A stretch of DNA of 39,122 bases from Roseisolibacter sp. H3M3-2 (GTDB lineage Bacteria; Gemmatimonadota; Gemmatimonadetes; Gemmatimonadales; Gemmatimonadaceae), in assembly GCF_029211165.1 (NCBI RefSeq), contig NZ_JARGEK010000006.1, positions 1 through 39,122 of the forward strand, given 5' to 3'. Made by a program: the position numbers and the translations under genes. This document shows, in pieces, positions 8,245 to 15,615 of the stretch (the first letter of the stretch is position 1; each line of letters begins with the position of its first letter). A model generated the notes under the pieces. That model did no database searches. It had not been told where the DNA came from and was given only the letters and a program-made list of their open reading frames with translations.

Positions 8245-9036
8245 TCAGGTCCCGCGGAATACGGGCGCCCGCTTCTCCATGAAGGCCTTCATGGCCTCCG
8301 CCACGTCCTTGGTCGCGAAGCAGGTGCGGATGTGCGTCAGCTCGTCGCGGAGCTGCGCGTCGAGCGTCGCGTCGGGGCTCTGGGCGAGCAGGCGCTTGGT
8401 GAGCGCGAGCGCCAGCGGCGGGCCGGCGGCGAGGCGGGCGGCGTAGGCGGCGACGTCCTCGGCGAACGACGCGGCGGGGAGCACCGCGCTGGCGAGGCCG
8501 ATGCGCAGCGCCTCCTCCGACGGCACGTCGCGCCCGGTGAGCACGATGTCGGCGGCGCGCGACGCGCCCACGAGGCGCGGCAGGAAGTACGTCACGCCGG
8601 CGTCGGGGCTGAGGCCGCGGCGCACGTAGCCGGCGGTCATCGTCGCGCCGTCGGCGACCAGCCGGAGGTCGGCGGCCAGCGCGAGGCCGAAGCCGGCGCC
8701 CGCGGCGGGGCCGTTCACGGCGGCGACGACCGGTTTCTCGCACGCCCGCAGCGCGAGCACCCACCGCCCCACCCACGCCAGCGGGTCGAGGCGCCCGGCG
8801 CGCGTGCTCACGTCGGGCATCGCCGGCTCGGCGAGGTCGAGCCCCGCGCAGAAGCCGCGCCCCGCGCCGGTGAGCACGAGCACGCGCACCGCGTCGTCGC
8901 GCGCCGCCTCGTCGACCGCGCGCGGGAGGGCGTCGGCGAGCGCCGGGTTGACCGCGTTGAGCCGCTCGGGGCGGTCGAGCGTGATGGTGCGGACGCCCTC
9001 GGGCGTCGTCGCGACCTGGAGGTGGGGGTGGGTCAT
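8245..9036 (-). CDS. Enoyl-CoA hydratase/isomerase, PaaG-like
   Basis: This 263-residue crotonase-fold protein acts on acyl-CoA thioesters. The oxyanion-hole segments are visible as GAGRGFCAGLDL (residues 57-68) and NGPAAGAGFGLALAADLRL (108-126). The catalytic region GLSPDAGVTYFLPRLVG keeps Asp 145 and lacks a Glu at the hydratase position, which resembles PaaG-type isomerases more than true hydratases. I chose the ATG at 9036 because the frame upstream of it is low-complexity and Arg/Gly-rich. No other fatty-acid or phenylacetate genes are nearby, so the substrate is unknown. It converges on manC across a perfect palindrome. Confidence 0.9.
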   Translation of the reverse strand: MTHPHLQVATTPEGVRTITLDRPERLNAVNPALADALPRAVDEAARDDAVRVLVLTGAGRGFCAGLDLAEPAMPDVSTRAGRLDPLAWVGRWVLALRACEKPVVAAVNGPAAGAGFGLALAADLRLVADGATMTAGYVRRGLSPDAGVTYFLPRLVGASRAADIVLTGRDVPSEEALRIGLASAVLPAASFAEDVAAYAARLAAGPPLALALTKRLLAQSPDATLDAQLRDELTHIRTCFATKDVAEAMKAFMEKRAPVFRGT

Positions 9037-9111
9037 GGCGGGACGATACCCGCTCGGCGAAGTCCCGGACAGCCGCCGCTCCCCCCGGTGCCTGGCGTCG
9101 GGCGCCCCCGA

Positions 9112-9119
9112 TATCTTAC
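9112..9119 (+). promoter_or_regulatory. TAnnTT-type promoter element
   Basis: TATCTTAC lies about 70 bases upstream of the ATG at 9191, in an otherwise very GC-rich divergent intergenic region. It matches the TAnnTT core seen before several other genes here. No -33 element is visible. Confidence 0.35.
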
Positions 9120-9190
9120 GGAGGCGCGACGCCGCGCCCCCGCCTCCCGCGCACGGCCCCCGCACGCCCCCCGTCGTTCCCCGCCGTTCG

Positions 9191-9691
9191 ATGCCGACGT
9201 CGCCCGCCGCCCCGCCCGCCCCCCACGCCGCCGACGACGCCGGCCGCGACCCGATCACCGTCTTCTACCAGAAGGCGGACGCGCTCTGCCGCTGCGCCCT
9301 CGAGTGCTGCCGCCAGCACGAGCGCCTCGCCCGCCTCGTCGAGCTGGGGGCGCTCCCCGCCGAGCAGCGCGCGGCGCAGTCGCTGGTGCAGCTGGCCGAC
9401 GACGCGCTCGCCGAGCTGGCGGCCGCGTACGAGAAGGCCGCCGCCAAGGGGCACCCCGACCGCTCGGAGCCCTGCTGGAGCGCCGCCAACCAGCTCTGGA
9501 TGGCGAGCCGCGAGTACGCCCGCCGCCACCGCACCAGCGAGCGCGCCGGCCGCAACATCGGCGAGAACGGCGACCACTCGAGCGCGCGCCTCGGCGAGCT
9601 GGCGCTCGACTACGACCTCGAGGCGTCGGCGCTGCTGCTGCTCAAGCAGGCGACCGAGGCGTACCGGAAGGCGCGCCCGCACGTGCACTGA
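9191..9691 (+). CDS. Hypothetical helical protein with Cys-rich segment (166 aa)
   Basis: I do not recognise this cytoplasmic protein. It has no signal peptide or membrane span. After a Pro/Ala-rich N-terminus it is predicted to be almost entirely alpha-helical. A cluster of cysteines and a histidine occurs in CRCALECCRQHERL (about residues 33-46), and another Cys lies at SEPCWSAANQLW. The cluster could bind metal, but the spacing fits no motif I know. Codon pattern and position between a TAnnTT promoter element and a strong downstream hairpin support a real monocistronic gene. Confidence 0.7.
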   Translation: MPTSPAAPPAPHAADDAGRDPITVFYQKADALCRCALECCRQHERLARLVELGALPAEQRAAQSLVQLADDALAELAAAYEKAAAKGHPDRSEPCWSAANQLWMASREYARRHRTSERAGRNIGENGDHSSARLGELALDYDLEASALLLLKQATEAYRKARPHVH

Positions 9692-9756
9692 GTCGTGCCC
9701 TGACTCGGACGCGCGGCGTCCCCGCCGGGCGACACCGACGCGCGAACCGGATCCGA

Positions 9757-9788
9757 ACGCGGCGCCGCAACTGCTTGCGGCGCCGCGT
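9757..9788 (+). terminator. Strong hairpin, likely terminator
   Basis: Fourteen-base arms (ACGCGGCGCCGCAA and its exact complement) enclose a CTGC loop, about 65 bases after the stop at 9691. Only a short TCTTC follows, so termination would be hairpin-driven. Confidence 0.6.
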
Positions 9789-9867
9789 CTTCGCGTCCGG
9801 GGGCGGGACGTCGCGCGGGGGCGCGCGCGATGCCGTCGGGGGAGGCATCCCACACCCGGAGCCGACC

Positions 9868-10413
9868 ATGCCCGCCCGTCCGTCCGTTGCGCTGTCGCCG
9901 CTGCTGCTGCTCGTCGCCGCCGCCTCCCTCCACGCCCAGGGACTCGCCGTCGGCGGCGGCGGGATCTACGCCGGGTCGCGCGCCAGCGGCCCGGGGCGGC
10001 TGCAGGAGGGGTACGGCTTCGACGCCTTCGCCGCCGTCGGCGGCGGGCCGCTGTCGCTCGCCGGCGGCTACCAGCGCAGCGTGCAGGCGCTGCGCGACGT
10101 CGACACGCGCGTCACGCTGCAGGGCCCCTACCTCGAGCCGCGCCTCGCGCTCGGCCTCGGGCGCGGCGCCACGCCGTACCTGACGGGGCGCGTCGCGCTG
10201 CTGCGCGAGACGGTGCGCGGCGACGTCGTCACGGTGTCGAACAGCGCCCGCACCGCGGTCGGCGCGGGCCTCGGCTTCCTCGTCCCGCTCGGCCCCGCCA
10301 TCAACCTCGACCTCGCGGCGCACTACACGCGCTTCGACGTGAAGCAGGACACGCGCGCGGGCGACGGCGCGCTGGTGCGCGCGGGGCTGGTGTTCGGGTT
10401 TCCGAGATACTGA
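9868..10413 (+). CDS. Small outer-membrane beta-barrel protein
   Basis: This 181-residue exported protein has a clear signal peptide (VALSPLLLLVAAASLHAQ) followed by alternating hydrophobic and polar strands such as LAVGGGGIYAG, LSLAGGYQRSV, PYLTGRVALL and INLDLAAHYTRF. It ends in VRAGLVFGFPRY, typical of the last barrel strand. It resembles eight-stranded OmpA/OmpW-type barrels, but no specific family is recognised. GGAG at 9858-9861, six bases before the ATG, fixes the start. It is probably a monocistronic envelope protein. A repeat-filled gap separates it from the convergent PAP2-2H gene. Confidence 0.8.
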   Translation: MPARPSVALSPLLLLVAAASLHAQGLAVGGGGIYAGSRASGPGRLQEGYGFDAFAAVGGGPLSLAGGYQRSVQALRDVDTRVTLQGPYLEPRLALGLGRGATPYLTGRVALLRETVRGDVVTVSNSARTAVGAGLGFLVPLGPAINLDLAAHYTRFDVKQDTRAGDGALVRAGLVFGFPRY

Positions 10414-10653
10414 GGGGGAGCGGGGAGCGGGGAGCGGCGAGCGTCGAGGGCGCTCCTCGCACGGGACGTCTCCTCGAGACATGGGACGCGTCGTCGCGAA
10501 ACTGGCCGAGCGCCGGGCGCCGAGCGCCGAGAACAGGCGTCCCCTCGGCGCTCGGCGCCCGGCGCTCGGGCGGCGCCGCGCCGGCGATTGGTCGCCGGGG
10601 AGGGCGCCGGTCCTACGCGGAACCCGCTCGACGCTCGACGCTCACCGCTCGCC
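10413..10653. repeat. Composite nested heptamer inverted repeats
   Basis: Three blocks fill the gap between convergent genes. Block 1 (10418-10450) is GAGCGGG, GAGCGGG, GAGCGGC, GAGCGTC and GAGGG. Block 2 (10506-10569) is a hairpin of CCGAGCG/CCGGGCG heptamers with perfect 26-bp arms and a 12-base loop. Block 3 (10626-10653) is GCTCGAC twice, GCTCACC and GCTCGCC, the inverse of block 1. Blocks 1 and 3 can pair around block 2. Block 3 runs over the stop codon of the PAP2-2H gene at 10642. Confidence 0.85.
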
Positions 10654-12012
10654 GCTGCCACTCAACGCGATCTCGAACCACGTCACCGCCGGCTGCGGCG
10701 CGCGCGTGTACGACACGACGAGCGACTCCAGCACCGCCGGCGCGTCGATGCGCACGGCCAGCAGCTCGCGGAACCGCTCGGGCGGCAGCGTGGGGTAGAA
10801 GCTGAGCGTCGCGTGCGGCGTGAAGGTGAAGCGCGCGCGCCCGTGCCGCAGCCCGGCGGCGGCCAGGCGGTCGTGCAGCACGCGGATCGGCCCGTGCGGG
10901 TCGAGCGGGAGCACGACGATGTTGGTCTGCATGAAGCGGTGCGGCGCGTGGAAGCGCAGCGCCAGCGGCGGCGTGTCGGCGGCGATCGGCGCCAGCGCGG
11001 CGCGCACCGCCTCGCGCGGCGTGTCGGGGAGGATCGGCCCCGCGCCCGACGAGCCGACGAGCGTCACGTGCGGCGGCGACTCGCGCGCCAGCTTCGGGTC
11101 GTAGCGCGCCTGCAGCTCGGCGATGCGCGCGTCGGCGACGCCGCCGACCCGCGCGAGGACGAAGATGCCGTGCCCGGCGCGCGCGACGCGGCGCGCGGGG
11201 GCGCGCATCGGCGTCACCAGCAGGCGCGGCCCGCCTGCCAGCTCCACCCCCACGCCCAGCATCGCGCGGTCGAGCCGGCCGTCGGGGCGCGCGCGGTGCC
11301 ACCGCGTGACGGCGATCCCCGAGACGGTGCCGACGGCGGCGCCCGCGAGCACGTCGGTCGCCCAGTGGCGGTCGTCGTACATGCGCGACCACCCGGCCGT
11401 CGCGGCGCCGAGGTAGAGCGGCACGCCGGCGGCCCAGCGCAGCGACGGGCGCGCGGCCGCCAGCTCCGCCGTCAGCGCCGACGCCGCCGCGAACGCCGAC
11501 GCCGAGTGCCCGGACGGGAAGCTGCGGTACTCGGAGCCACGCAGGCCGCGCAGGAAGCGCCACGACGTCGGGTCGTGCGCGACGTACGGGCGCGCACGGC
11601 CGAACGCGAACTTCGTCACCCCCACCACCGTCAGCGCGACCCCCACCGCCTCCATCCCGCGCAGCCCGGCGGCGGCGGTGGTGCGGTCGTCGACCAGCCG
11701 CCCGAGCCCCCACACCGCCGGCAGGATCACGTACAGCCCCGGCTGCGTCGTCTGCTCGGCGACGACCGCGGCGACCTTGAGCGCGCGGTTCTCCTGCACC
11801 GCCGGGCGCTGCAGCCGGAGCGCCAGCGACCGCTCGACCGGGATGGCGAGCAGCGCGGCGGCGGCGAACCCGCCCGCGACCGCCGCGTCGCGGCCGGTGA
11901 GCACGGGCGGCGGCTCGGCGCCCGGCGCGGCCTGCGCGAGCGGTGCGGCGACGGGCGCGAGAGCGAGGGCGCCCGCGGCGACGACGCCGGCGGCGCGGAG
12001 ACGGAGCGACAC
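10642..12012 (-). CDS. PAP2 phosphatase fused to a 2H (LigT-like) phosphoesterase
   Basis: This is one 456-residue frame with two complete catalytic units. After a signal-like hydrophobic N-terminus, residues 45-235 are a PAP2/lipid-phosphatase domain with all three motifs: K134 FAFGRA R141P142, PSGH ending in His 169, and SR-x5-H216-x3-D220. Residues 280-456 are a 2H phosphoesterase domain with both histidine motifs, H315-V-T and H400-A-T, as in RNA 2',3'-cyclic phosphodiesterases. The link (240-275) resembles the natural tail of PAP2 proteins, with Met 269 at the junction. PAP2 active sites usually face the periplasm, so the 2H domain may lie there too; this is inference. The start is GTG with no clear Shine-Dalgarno site. 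Confidence 0.9.
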   Translation of the reverse strand: MSLRLRAAGVVAAGALALAPVAAPLAQAAPGAEPPPVLTGRDAAVAGGFAAAALLAIPVERSLALRLQRPAVQENRALKVAAVVAEQTTQPGLYVILPAVWGLGRLVDDRTTAAAGLRGMEAVGVALTVVGVTKFAFGRARPYVAHDPTSWRFLRGLRGSEYRSFPSGHSASAFAAASALTAELAAARPSLRWAAGVPLYLGAATAGWSRMYDDRHWATDVLAGAAVGTVSGIAVTRWHRARPDGRLDRAMLGVGVELAGGPRLLVTPMRAPARRVARAGHGIFVLARVGGVADARIAELQARYDPKLARESPPHVTLVGSSGAGPILPDTPREAVRAALAPIAADTPPLALRFHAPHRFMQTNIVVLPLDPHGPIRVLHDRLAAAGLRHGRARFTFTPHATLSFYPTLPPERFRELLAVRIDAPAVLESLVVSYTRAPQPAVTWFEIALSGSGER

Positions 12013-12040
12013 GGATGAGCGTGGTGGGGTGGCTGGGGGC

Positions 12041-12048
12041 GGAAGATA
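12041..12048 (-). promoter_or_regulatory. TAnnTT-type promoter element for the PAP2-2H gene
   Basis: TATCTTCC on the minus strand lies 29-36 bases upstream of the GTG at 12012, within a GC-rich gap. It resembles the TATCTTAC at 9112 and the other TAnnTT elements in the window. Confidence 0.4.
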
Positions 12049-12116
12049 TCCGCCGGCCGCGTCGAGCCGGGCAAGTCGGGGGCCCGCGCGGGTGGCGCCG
12101 TCGGCGCGCGCTCCAT

Positions 12117-12124
12117 TATCCTGT
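12117..12124 (+). promoter_or_regulatory. Possible promoter element of tRNA-Asn
   Basis: TATCCTGT, within a locally AT-richer CATTATCCTG, lies about 40 bases before the tRNA. It is a weaker match to TAnnTT than the others. Confidence 0.25.
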
Positions 12125-12163
12125 CTCCGCCGGGCGTGGCGCCCACGTCCCGCCCGGCGTCGA

Positions 12164-12236
12164 TGGGGCGTAGCTGAGCTGGCAAAGCGTCCGACTGTTA
12201 ATCGGAAGATCGGTGGTTCGAATCCACCCGCCCCAG
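12164..12236 (+). tRNA. tRNA-Asn (anticodon GTT)
   Basis: A full cloverleaf folds: acceptor TGGGGCG with CGCCCCA, discriminator G, T8-A9, the D-arm, the anticodon stem TCCGA/TCGGA with GTT at 12197-12199, and the T-arm GGTGG/CCACC around TTCGAAT. A U1-A72 pair and G73 are usual for bacterial tRNA-Asn. The CCA end is not encoded. It is a single tRNA, followed at once by a hairpin. Confidence 0.97.
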
Positions 12237-12240
12237 TGCG

Positions 12241-12273
12241 AAGCCCGGCAACGACTCAGGTCGTGCCGGGCTT
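12241..12273. terminator. Bidirectional terminator hairpin after tRNA-Asn
   Basis: AAGCCCGGC pairs with GCCGGGCTT, and ACGAC with GTCGT inside, with one bulged base. The TGA stop of the convergent glycosyltransferase gene sits at 12256-12258 in the loop, so the hairpin can serve both transcripts. Confidence 0.7.
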
Positions 12274-13536
12274 CTGCCGTTCGAGGCGCCGCCACCCGCC
12301 GCGCGCCGCCGCCAGCATGCCGAGCGCCGCGACCGGCAGCAGCGCGAACAGGAACGGGAAGCGGTAGCGCGTGAACGCCGCGAAGATGAGCTGCACCGCC
12401 AGCGCCCCCCCGATCTGCGACGCCGCGAGCGCCAGCGGCACCGCGTGCCCCCGGAGGGCGAGGCACCCGAGGGCGACGCCGCCCAGGAGCGCCGCGTTGA
12501 ACAGCGTCGGCACCCAGCGGCTCAGCGCGGGGGTGAACAGGCGCGGCTCGCCCGGCGTCTCGAACGCGAAGTCGCGCAGCGGGCTGATCGCGTGGACCAG
12601 CTTCAGCGCGAGCAGGCGCGCGTACCAGCCCGGGCTCTCGCGGATGTAGCCGAGCGCGCGACGCAGCTTGAGCCGGTCGACCGCGATCGGATCGAGCCCC
12701 GCCTCGGCCGCCGGCCCGAGGCTCATGACGCCCGACGGCCGGCCGCGGGCCAGCGGGTTGTTGCCGTCGAGGAAGACCTCGCCCGCGACGACGGAGAACG
12801 GGACGAGGTGGCCGCCGCTGTCGCGGTAGTTCACGTAGGTCCAGGGCGCGAGCACGACGACGGCCGCCGCCGCCGCGGCCAGCGTGCGCACCACCGGCCC
12901 CCGGCGCGCCGCCAGCCAGACCAGCGGCAGCGGGAGGAACCCGAACAGGACGAGCGCCTTCGCCGACGCCGCCCCCGCGGCCAGCGCGCCGGTCAGCGCC
13001 CCCGCGGCCGCGTCGCGCGGCGTCCGCCAGAGCCCCGCCAGCAGGGCGGCCAGCAGCAGCAGGGTCAGCAGGTTCTCCGACGCGAGCGTCGACGCGGTCA
13101 GCAGGCTGTCCGGGTACACCGCCGCGAGCGCGCCGGCGAGCACCGCCGCCCGGCGCCGCGGCACCCACGCCGGCGCGTCCCGCAGCAGCGCGTGCGCGAG
13201 CGCGAGGGCCAGGACGACCGACGCGACGCCGAGGACGACGTTCGCCGCCAGCGCCACCCGCTCGTCGGCGCCGAACGCGCCGTAGAGCGCCGCCAGCAGC
13301 GCGGGGTAGCCGACCGACTGGTTGTAGATCCGCTCGCCGCTCGCCAGGGCGAAGCCGCGGCCGGCGGCGAGCGACGCCGCCACCTGGTTCATGTACTCCG
13401 CGTCGCCCGTCTGCCGCGTCCCGTACCGTGCGGCGATCGCGACGACGTAGGCCAGGCGGATCACCAGCGCCGCGGCGGCGAGGCCCAGCGCGTCGCGCCA
13501 TGGGGCGCCGCGCGCCGGCGCCGCGGCGTCGGTCAT
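12256..13536 (-). CDS. GT-C type membrane glycosyltransferase (PMT/ArnT-like)
   Basis: This 426-residue polytopic protein has about ten hydrophobic spans. The first is followed by an acidic loop TGDAEYMNQVAASLAAGRGF, as in GT39/GT83-type enzymes that take sugar from a polyprenyl-phosphate donor on the periplasmic side. The segment YNQSVGYPALLAALYG and a soluble C-terminal part (LDGNNPLARGRPSG) match these families in general. The acceptor is unknown. Its ATG overlaps the stop of the upstream GT2 gene (ATGA), so the two should be translated together: the GT2 enzyme would make the lipid-linked sugar and this enzyme would transfer it. Confidence 0.8.
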   Translation of the reverse strand: MTDAAAPARGAPWRDALGLAAAALVIRLAYVVAIAARYGTRQTGDAEYMNQVAASLAAGRGFALASGERIYNQSVGYPALLAALYGAFGADERVALAANVVLGVASVVLALALAHALLRDAPAWVPRRRAAVLAGALAAVYPDSLLTASTLASENLLTLLLLAALLAGLWRTPRDAAAGALTGALAAGAASAKALVLFGFLPLPLVWLAARRGPVVRTLAAAAAAVVVLAPWTYVNYRDSGGHLVPFSVVAGEVFLDGNNPLARGRPSGVMSLGPAAEAGLDPIAVDRLKLRRALGYIRESPGWYARLLALKLVHAISPLRDFAFETPGEPRLFTPALSRWVPTLFNAALLGGVALGCLALRGHAVPLALAASQIGGALAVQLIFAAFTRYRFPFLFALLPVAALGMLAAARGGWRRLERQKPGTT

Positions 13537-14285
13537 CCGCCGACCTCGCCCACGACGCGGGCGGCCTGCGGCTCCGGCGCCGTCCACGTCGAGCGGAGCG
13601 GGCGCACGCACTCGCGCAGGAAGACGCCGAGGAAGAGCAGCCCCTGGCGCGTCACCGAGAGCGACGAGCGGCCGAAGCGGCGCGGGTACTCGTGGGTGGG
13701 ATGCTCGGCCACGCGCGCGCCCGCGCGCAGCGCGCGCATCGTCATCTCGAGCTCGATGGTGTGGCGCACGGCGCTCAGGTCGAGCGCCCGCAGCAGCGAC
13801 GTCCGCGCGGCGCGGTAGCCGTTCTGGCTGTCGGAGAGGCGCGCGCCGCAGCGCAGGTTGATCAGCCAGGTGAGCCCCATGTTGCCGGCCAGGCGCACCA
13901 GCTCCATGAAGGTCGCCACGAACTCGTCGCCGCCGCCGCGCATGCGGGAGCCGAGCACCAGGTCGGCCTCGCCGTCGAGGATGGGGCGCACCAGCCCGGG
14001 GATGTCGCCGGGGTCGTGCGACATGTCCGCGTCGATCAGCACGCAGACGCCCGTCCGCGCCTCGGCGATCCCCACGCGGACGCCGTCCCCCTTCCCGCGC
14101 CCGTTGTCGCGCACGTAGCGGAACGGGAAGCGCCCGACCAGCTCGGGGGTCCCGTCCGTCGAGTGGCCGTCGACCACGATGACCTCCGCGGCCATCCCGA
14201 CGAGCTGCGGGAGCAGGAGCTCCAGATTCTGCGCCTCGTTGCGGCAGGGCACGATGACCGTGATCGGGAGCGGGTCGGGCGTCAT
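13533..14285 (-). CDS. GT2 glycosyltransferase, polyprenyl-phosphate mannosyltransferase type
   Basis: This 250-residue GT-A enzyme has ITVIVPCRNEAQNLE at the N-terminus (nucleotide site), VIVVDGHSTDGTPEL, and the metal-binding DADMSHDP. That order and the SDSQNGYRA segment match dolichol-phosphate mannosyltransferase (DPM1)-like and polyprenol-phosphate sugar synthases. It has no C-terminal membrane span of its own. It probably makes a polyprenyl-phosphate sugar at the cytoplasmic face, possibly from the GDP-mannose produced by manC at 6.9 kb (inference). Its stop overlaps the start of the GT-C gene. Confidence 0.87.
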   Translation of the reverse strand: MTPDPLPITVIVPCRNEAQNLELLLPQLVGMAAEVIVVDGHSTDGTPELVGRFPFRYVRDNGRGKGDGVRVGIAEARTGVCVLIDADMSHDPGDIPGLVRPILDGEADLVLGSRMRGGGDEFVATFMELVRLAGNMGLTWLINLRCGARLSDSQNGYRAARTSLLRALDLSAVRHTIELEMTMRALRAGARVAEHPTHEYPRRFGRSSLSVTRQGLLFLGVFLRECVRPLRSTWTAPEPQAARVVGEVGG

Positions 14286-14392
14286 CGTGGCACTGGGGTC
14301 CGGGAGGGCAGGCGGGCGGTCGGCGCATAATCCACCACCTCGGCGGCCGCGGCCAGTGCGGCGGGCGTCTCCGTCGGCTCGGGGACGGCCAC
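14282..14392 (-). CDS. Possible 36-aa leader ORF upstream of GT2
   Basis: A short frame starting at GTG 14392 ends in a TGA that overlaps the ATG of the GT2 gene (ATGA). It would encode a peptide with TETPAALAAAAEVVDYAPTA. The overlap suggests translational coupling, but there is no clear ribosome site and the frame also stays open further upstream, as is common at this GC content. Weak support only. Confidence 0.2.
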   Translation of the reverse strand: MAVPEPTETPAALAAAAEVVDYAPTARLPSRTPVPR

Positions 14393-14449
14393 GGAACGGT
14401 CATCCGCCCCCTCGTTGCGAGGGGACGCGCCCGCCCCCATCCTGAGGGC

Positions 14450-15322
14450 ATGCCCGCCTCCGTCCTCGAGCGCCACCACGTGCAGGTCGCCGGCCGCGGC
14501 CCGCGCACGCTCGTCTTCGCGCACGGGTTCGGGTGCAACCAGCGGATGTGGCGCTTCGTCGCCCCCGCCTTCGAACGCGACTTCCGCGTCGTGCGCTTCG
14601 ACCTCGCCGGCGCCGGCGCGGCGCGCCGCGCGTGGGACCCGGTGCGGCACGCCACCCTCGACGGGTACGCGACCGACCTGCTGGCGATCCTCGACGCGCT
14701 CGACCTGCGCGACGCCACCGTCGTCGGCCACTCGGTGAGCGCCACGGTGGCCATGCTGGCCGCGATCCGCAGCTCGCGCCGCATCGGCCGGCTGGTGATG
14801 GTCGGCCCCTCCCCCTGCTACGCCGACGACCCGCCCGGCTACGTCGGCGGCTTCGCCCGCGCCGACCTGGAGGCGCTGCTCGACCTGATGGAGCGGAACT
14901 ACCGCGCCTGGGTCGAGGCGCTCGCGCCCACCATCGTCGGCACCGACGAGACGGGGACGGCCATCGAGGCGCGGACGCTGGAGCTGCGCGACAGCATCCT
15001 CGCCACCGACCCGGCGGTGATCCGCGCCTTCGCGCGCGCGACCTTTCTCGAGGACCACCGGGCCGCCGTCCCCCACCTCCCGGTGCCGGCGCTCGTGGTG
15101 CAGTGCACCGACGACGCGATCGCCCCCGAGCAGGTGGGGCGCTGGCTGCACGCGCGCCTCCCGCGCGCAACCTACCACCAGCTCGCGGCGGCCGGCCACT
15201 GCCCGCACCTCACGCACCCCGAGGAGCTGGTCGCGGCGATCCGCCGCCACCTCGCGCCGCGCGTCGTCGTCGCGCCGCCGGCCTACCGTTCGGCGCCGCG
15301 CCCCGGCGTGTTCGTCTCCTGA
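14450..15322 (+). CDS. RsbQ/KAI2-like alpha/beta hydrolase
   Basis: This 290-residue hydrolase has HGFGCNQRMWRFV near residue 25 and GHSVSA around Ser 95, the combination typical of RsbQ and the plant receptors KAI2 and D14. The triad is complete: Ser 95, Asp 222 (TDDAIAP) and His 250 (GHCPHLTHPEE). RsbQ works with the PAS-domain phosphatase RsbP in energy-stress signalling, but no RsbP-like gene is next to it here. It could instead be a stand-alone esterase. There is no signal peptide, so it is cytoplasmic. It is divergent from the GT2 gene and followed by a strong hairpin. Confidence 0.85.
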   Translation: MPASVLERHHVQVAGRGPRTLVFAHGFGCNQRMWRFVAPAFERDFRVVRFDLAGAGAARRAWDPVRHATLDGYATDLLAILDALDLRDATVVGHSVSATVAMLAAIRSSRRIGRLVMVGPSPCYADDPPGYVGGFARADLEALLDLMERNYRAWVEALAPTIVGTDETGTAIEARTLELRDSILATDPAVIRAFARATFLEDHRAAVPHLPVPALVVQCTDDAIAPEQVGRWLHARLPRATYHQLAAAGHCPHLTHPEELVAAIRRHLAPRVVVAPPAYRSAPRPGVFVS

Positions 15323-15351
15323 ACGGCCGCCGTCGCCCCTGAACGCGACCG

Positions 15352-15383
15352 GCCCCGGGCGTCGAGGGTCCGACGTCCGGGGC
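15352..15383 (+). terminator. Hairpin terminator after the RsbQ-like gene
   Basis: GCCCCGGGCGTCG pairs with CGACGTCCGGGGC over 13 positions (one G-T wobble) around an AGGGTC loop, 30 bases after the stop. No T-run follows. In the remaining roughly 230 bases up to the next gene I see nothing recognisable. Confidence 0.55.
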
Positions 15384-15615
15384 GCGGCCTGCGTTGGAGA
15401 ATGGGTCAGGGGAGGACCCGTGTGGCGTGAAGGCAACAGCGGCGCCACCGCGACACCATGCCGCGGGTCGTCGCGGTCGGGATCGGCGATCCTGTGAGGT
15501 GCATCACCGGACGCGATGGATCCGCCGCCGCACGCGTGACGGCGCCGGCCTCCGGTCCGGTCTCCCGCCCTCCGCGCGCCTTGCGCCGCCCGGGCGGGAG
15601 GCCGACGTTGCCCCC

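Noticed and set aside
11206-11208. Internal ATG (Met 269) as the start of a separate 2H phosphoesterase gene
   Set aside because: The frame is continuous and there is no ribosome site before this ATG, so a fusion is the simpler reading. It is kept as a caveat.
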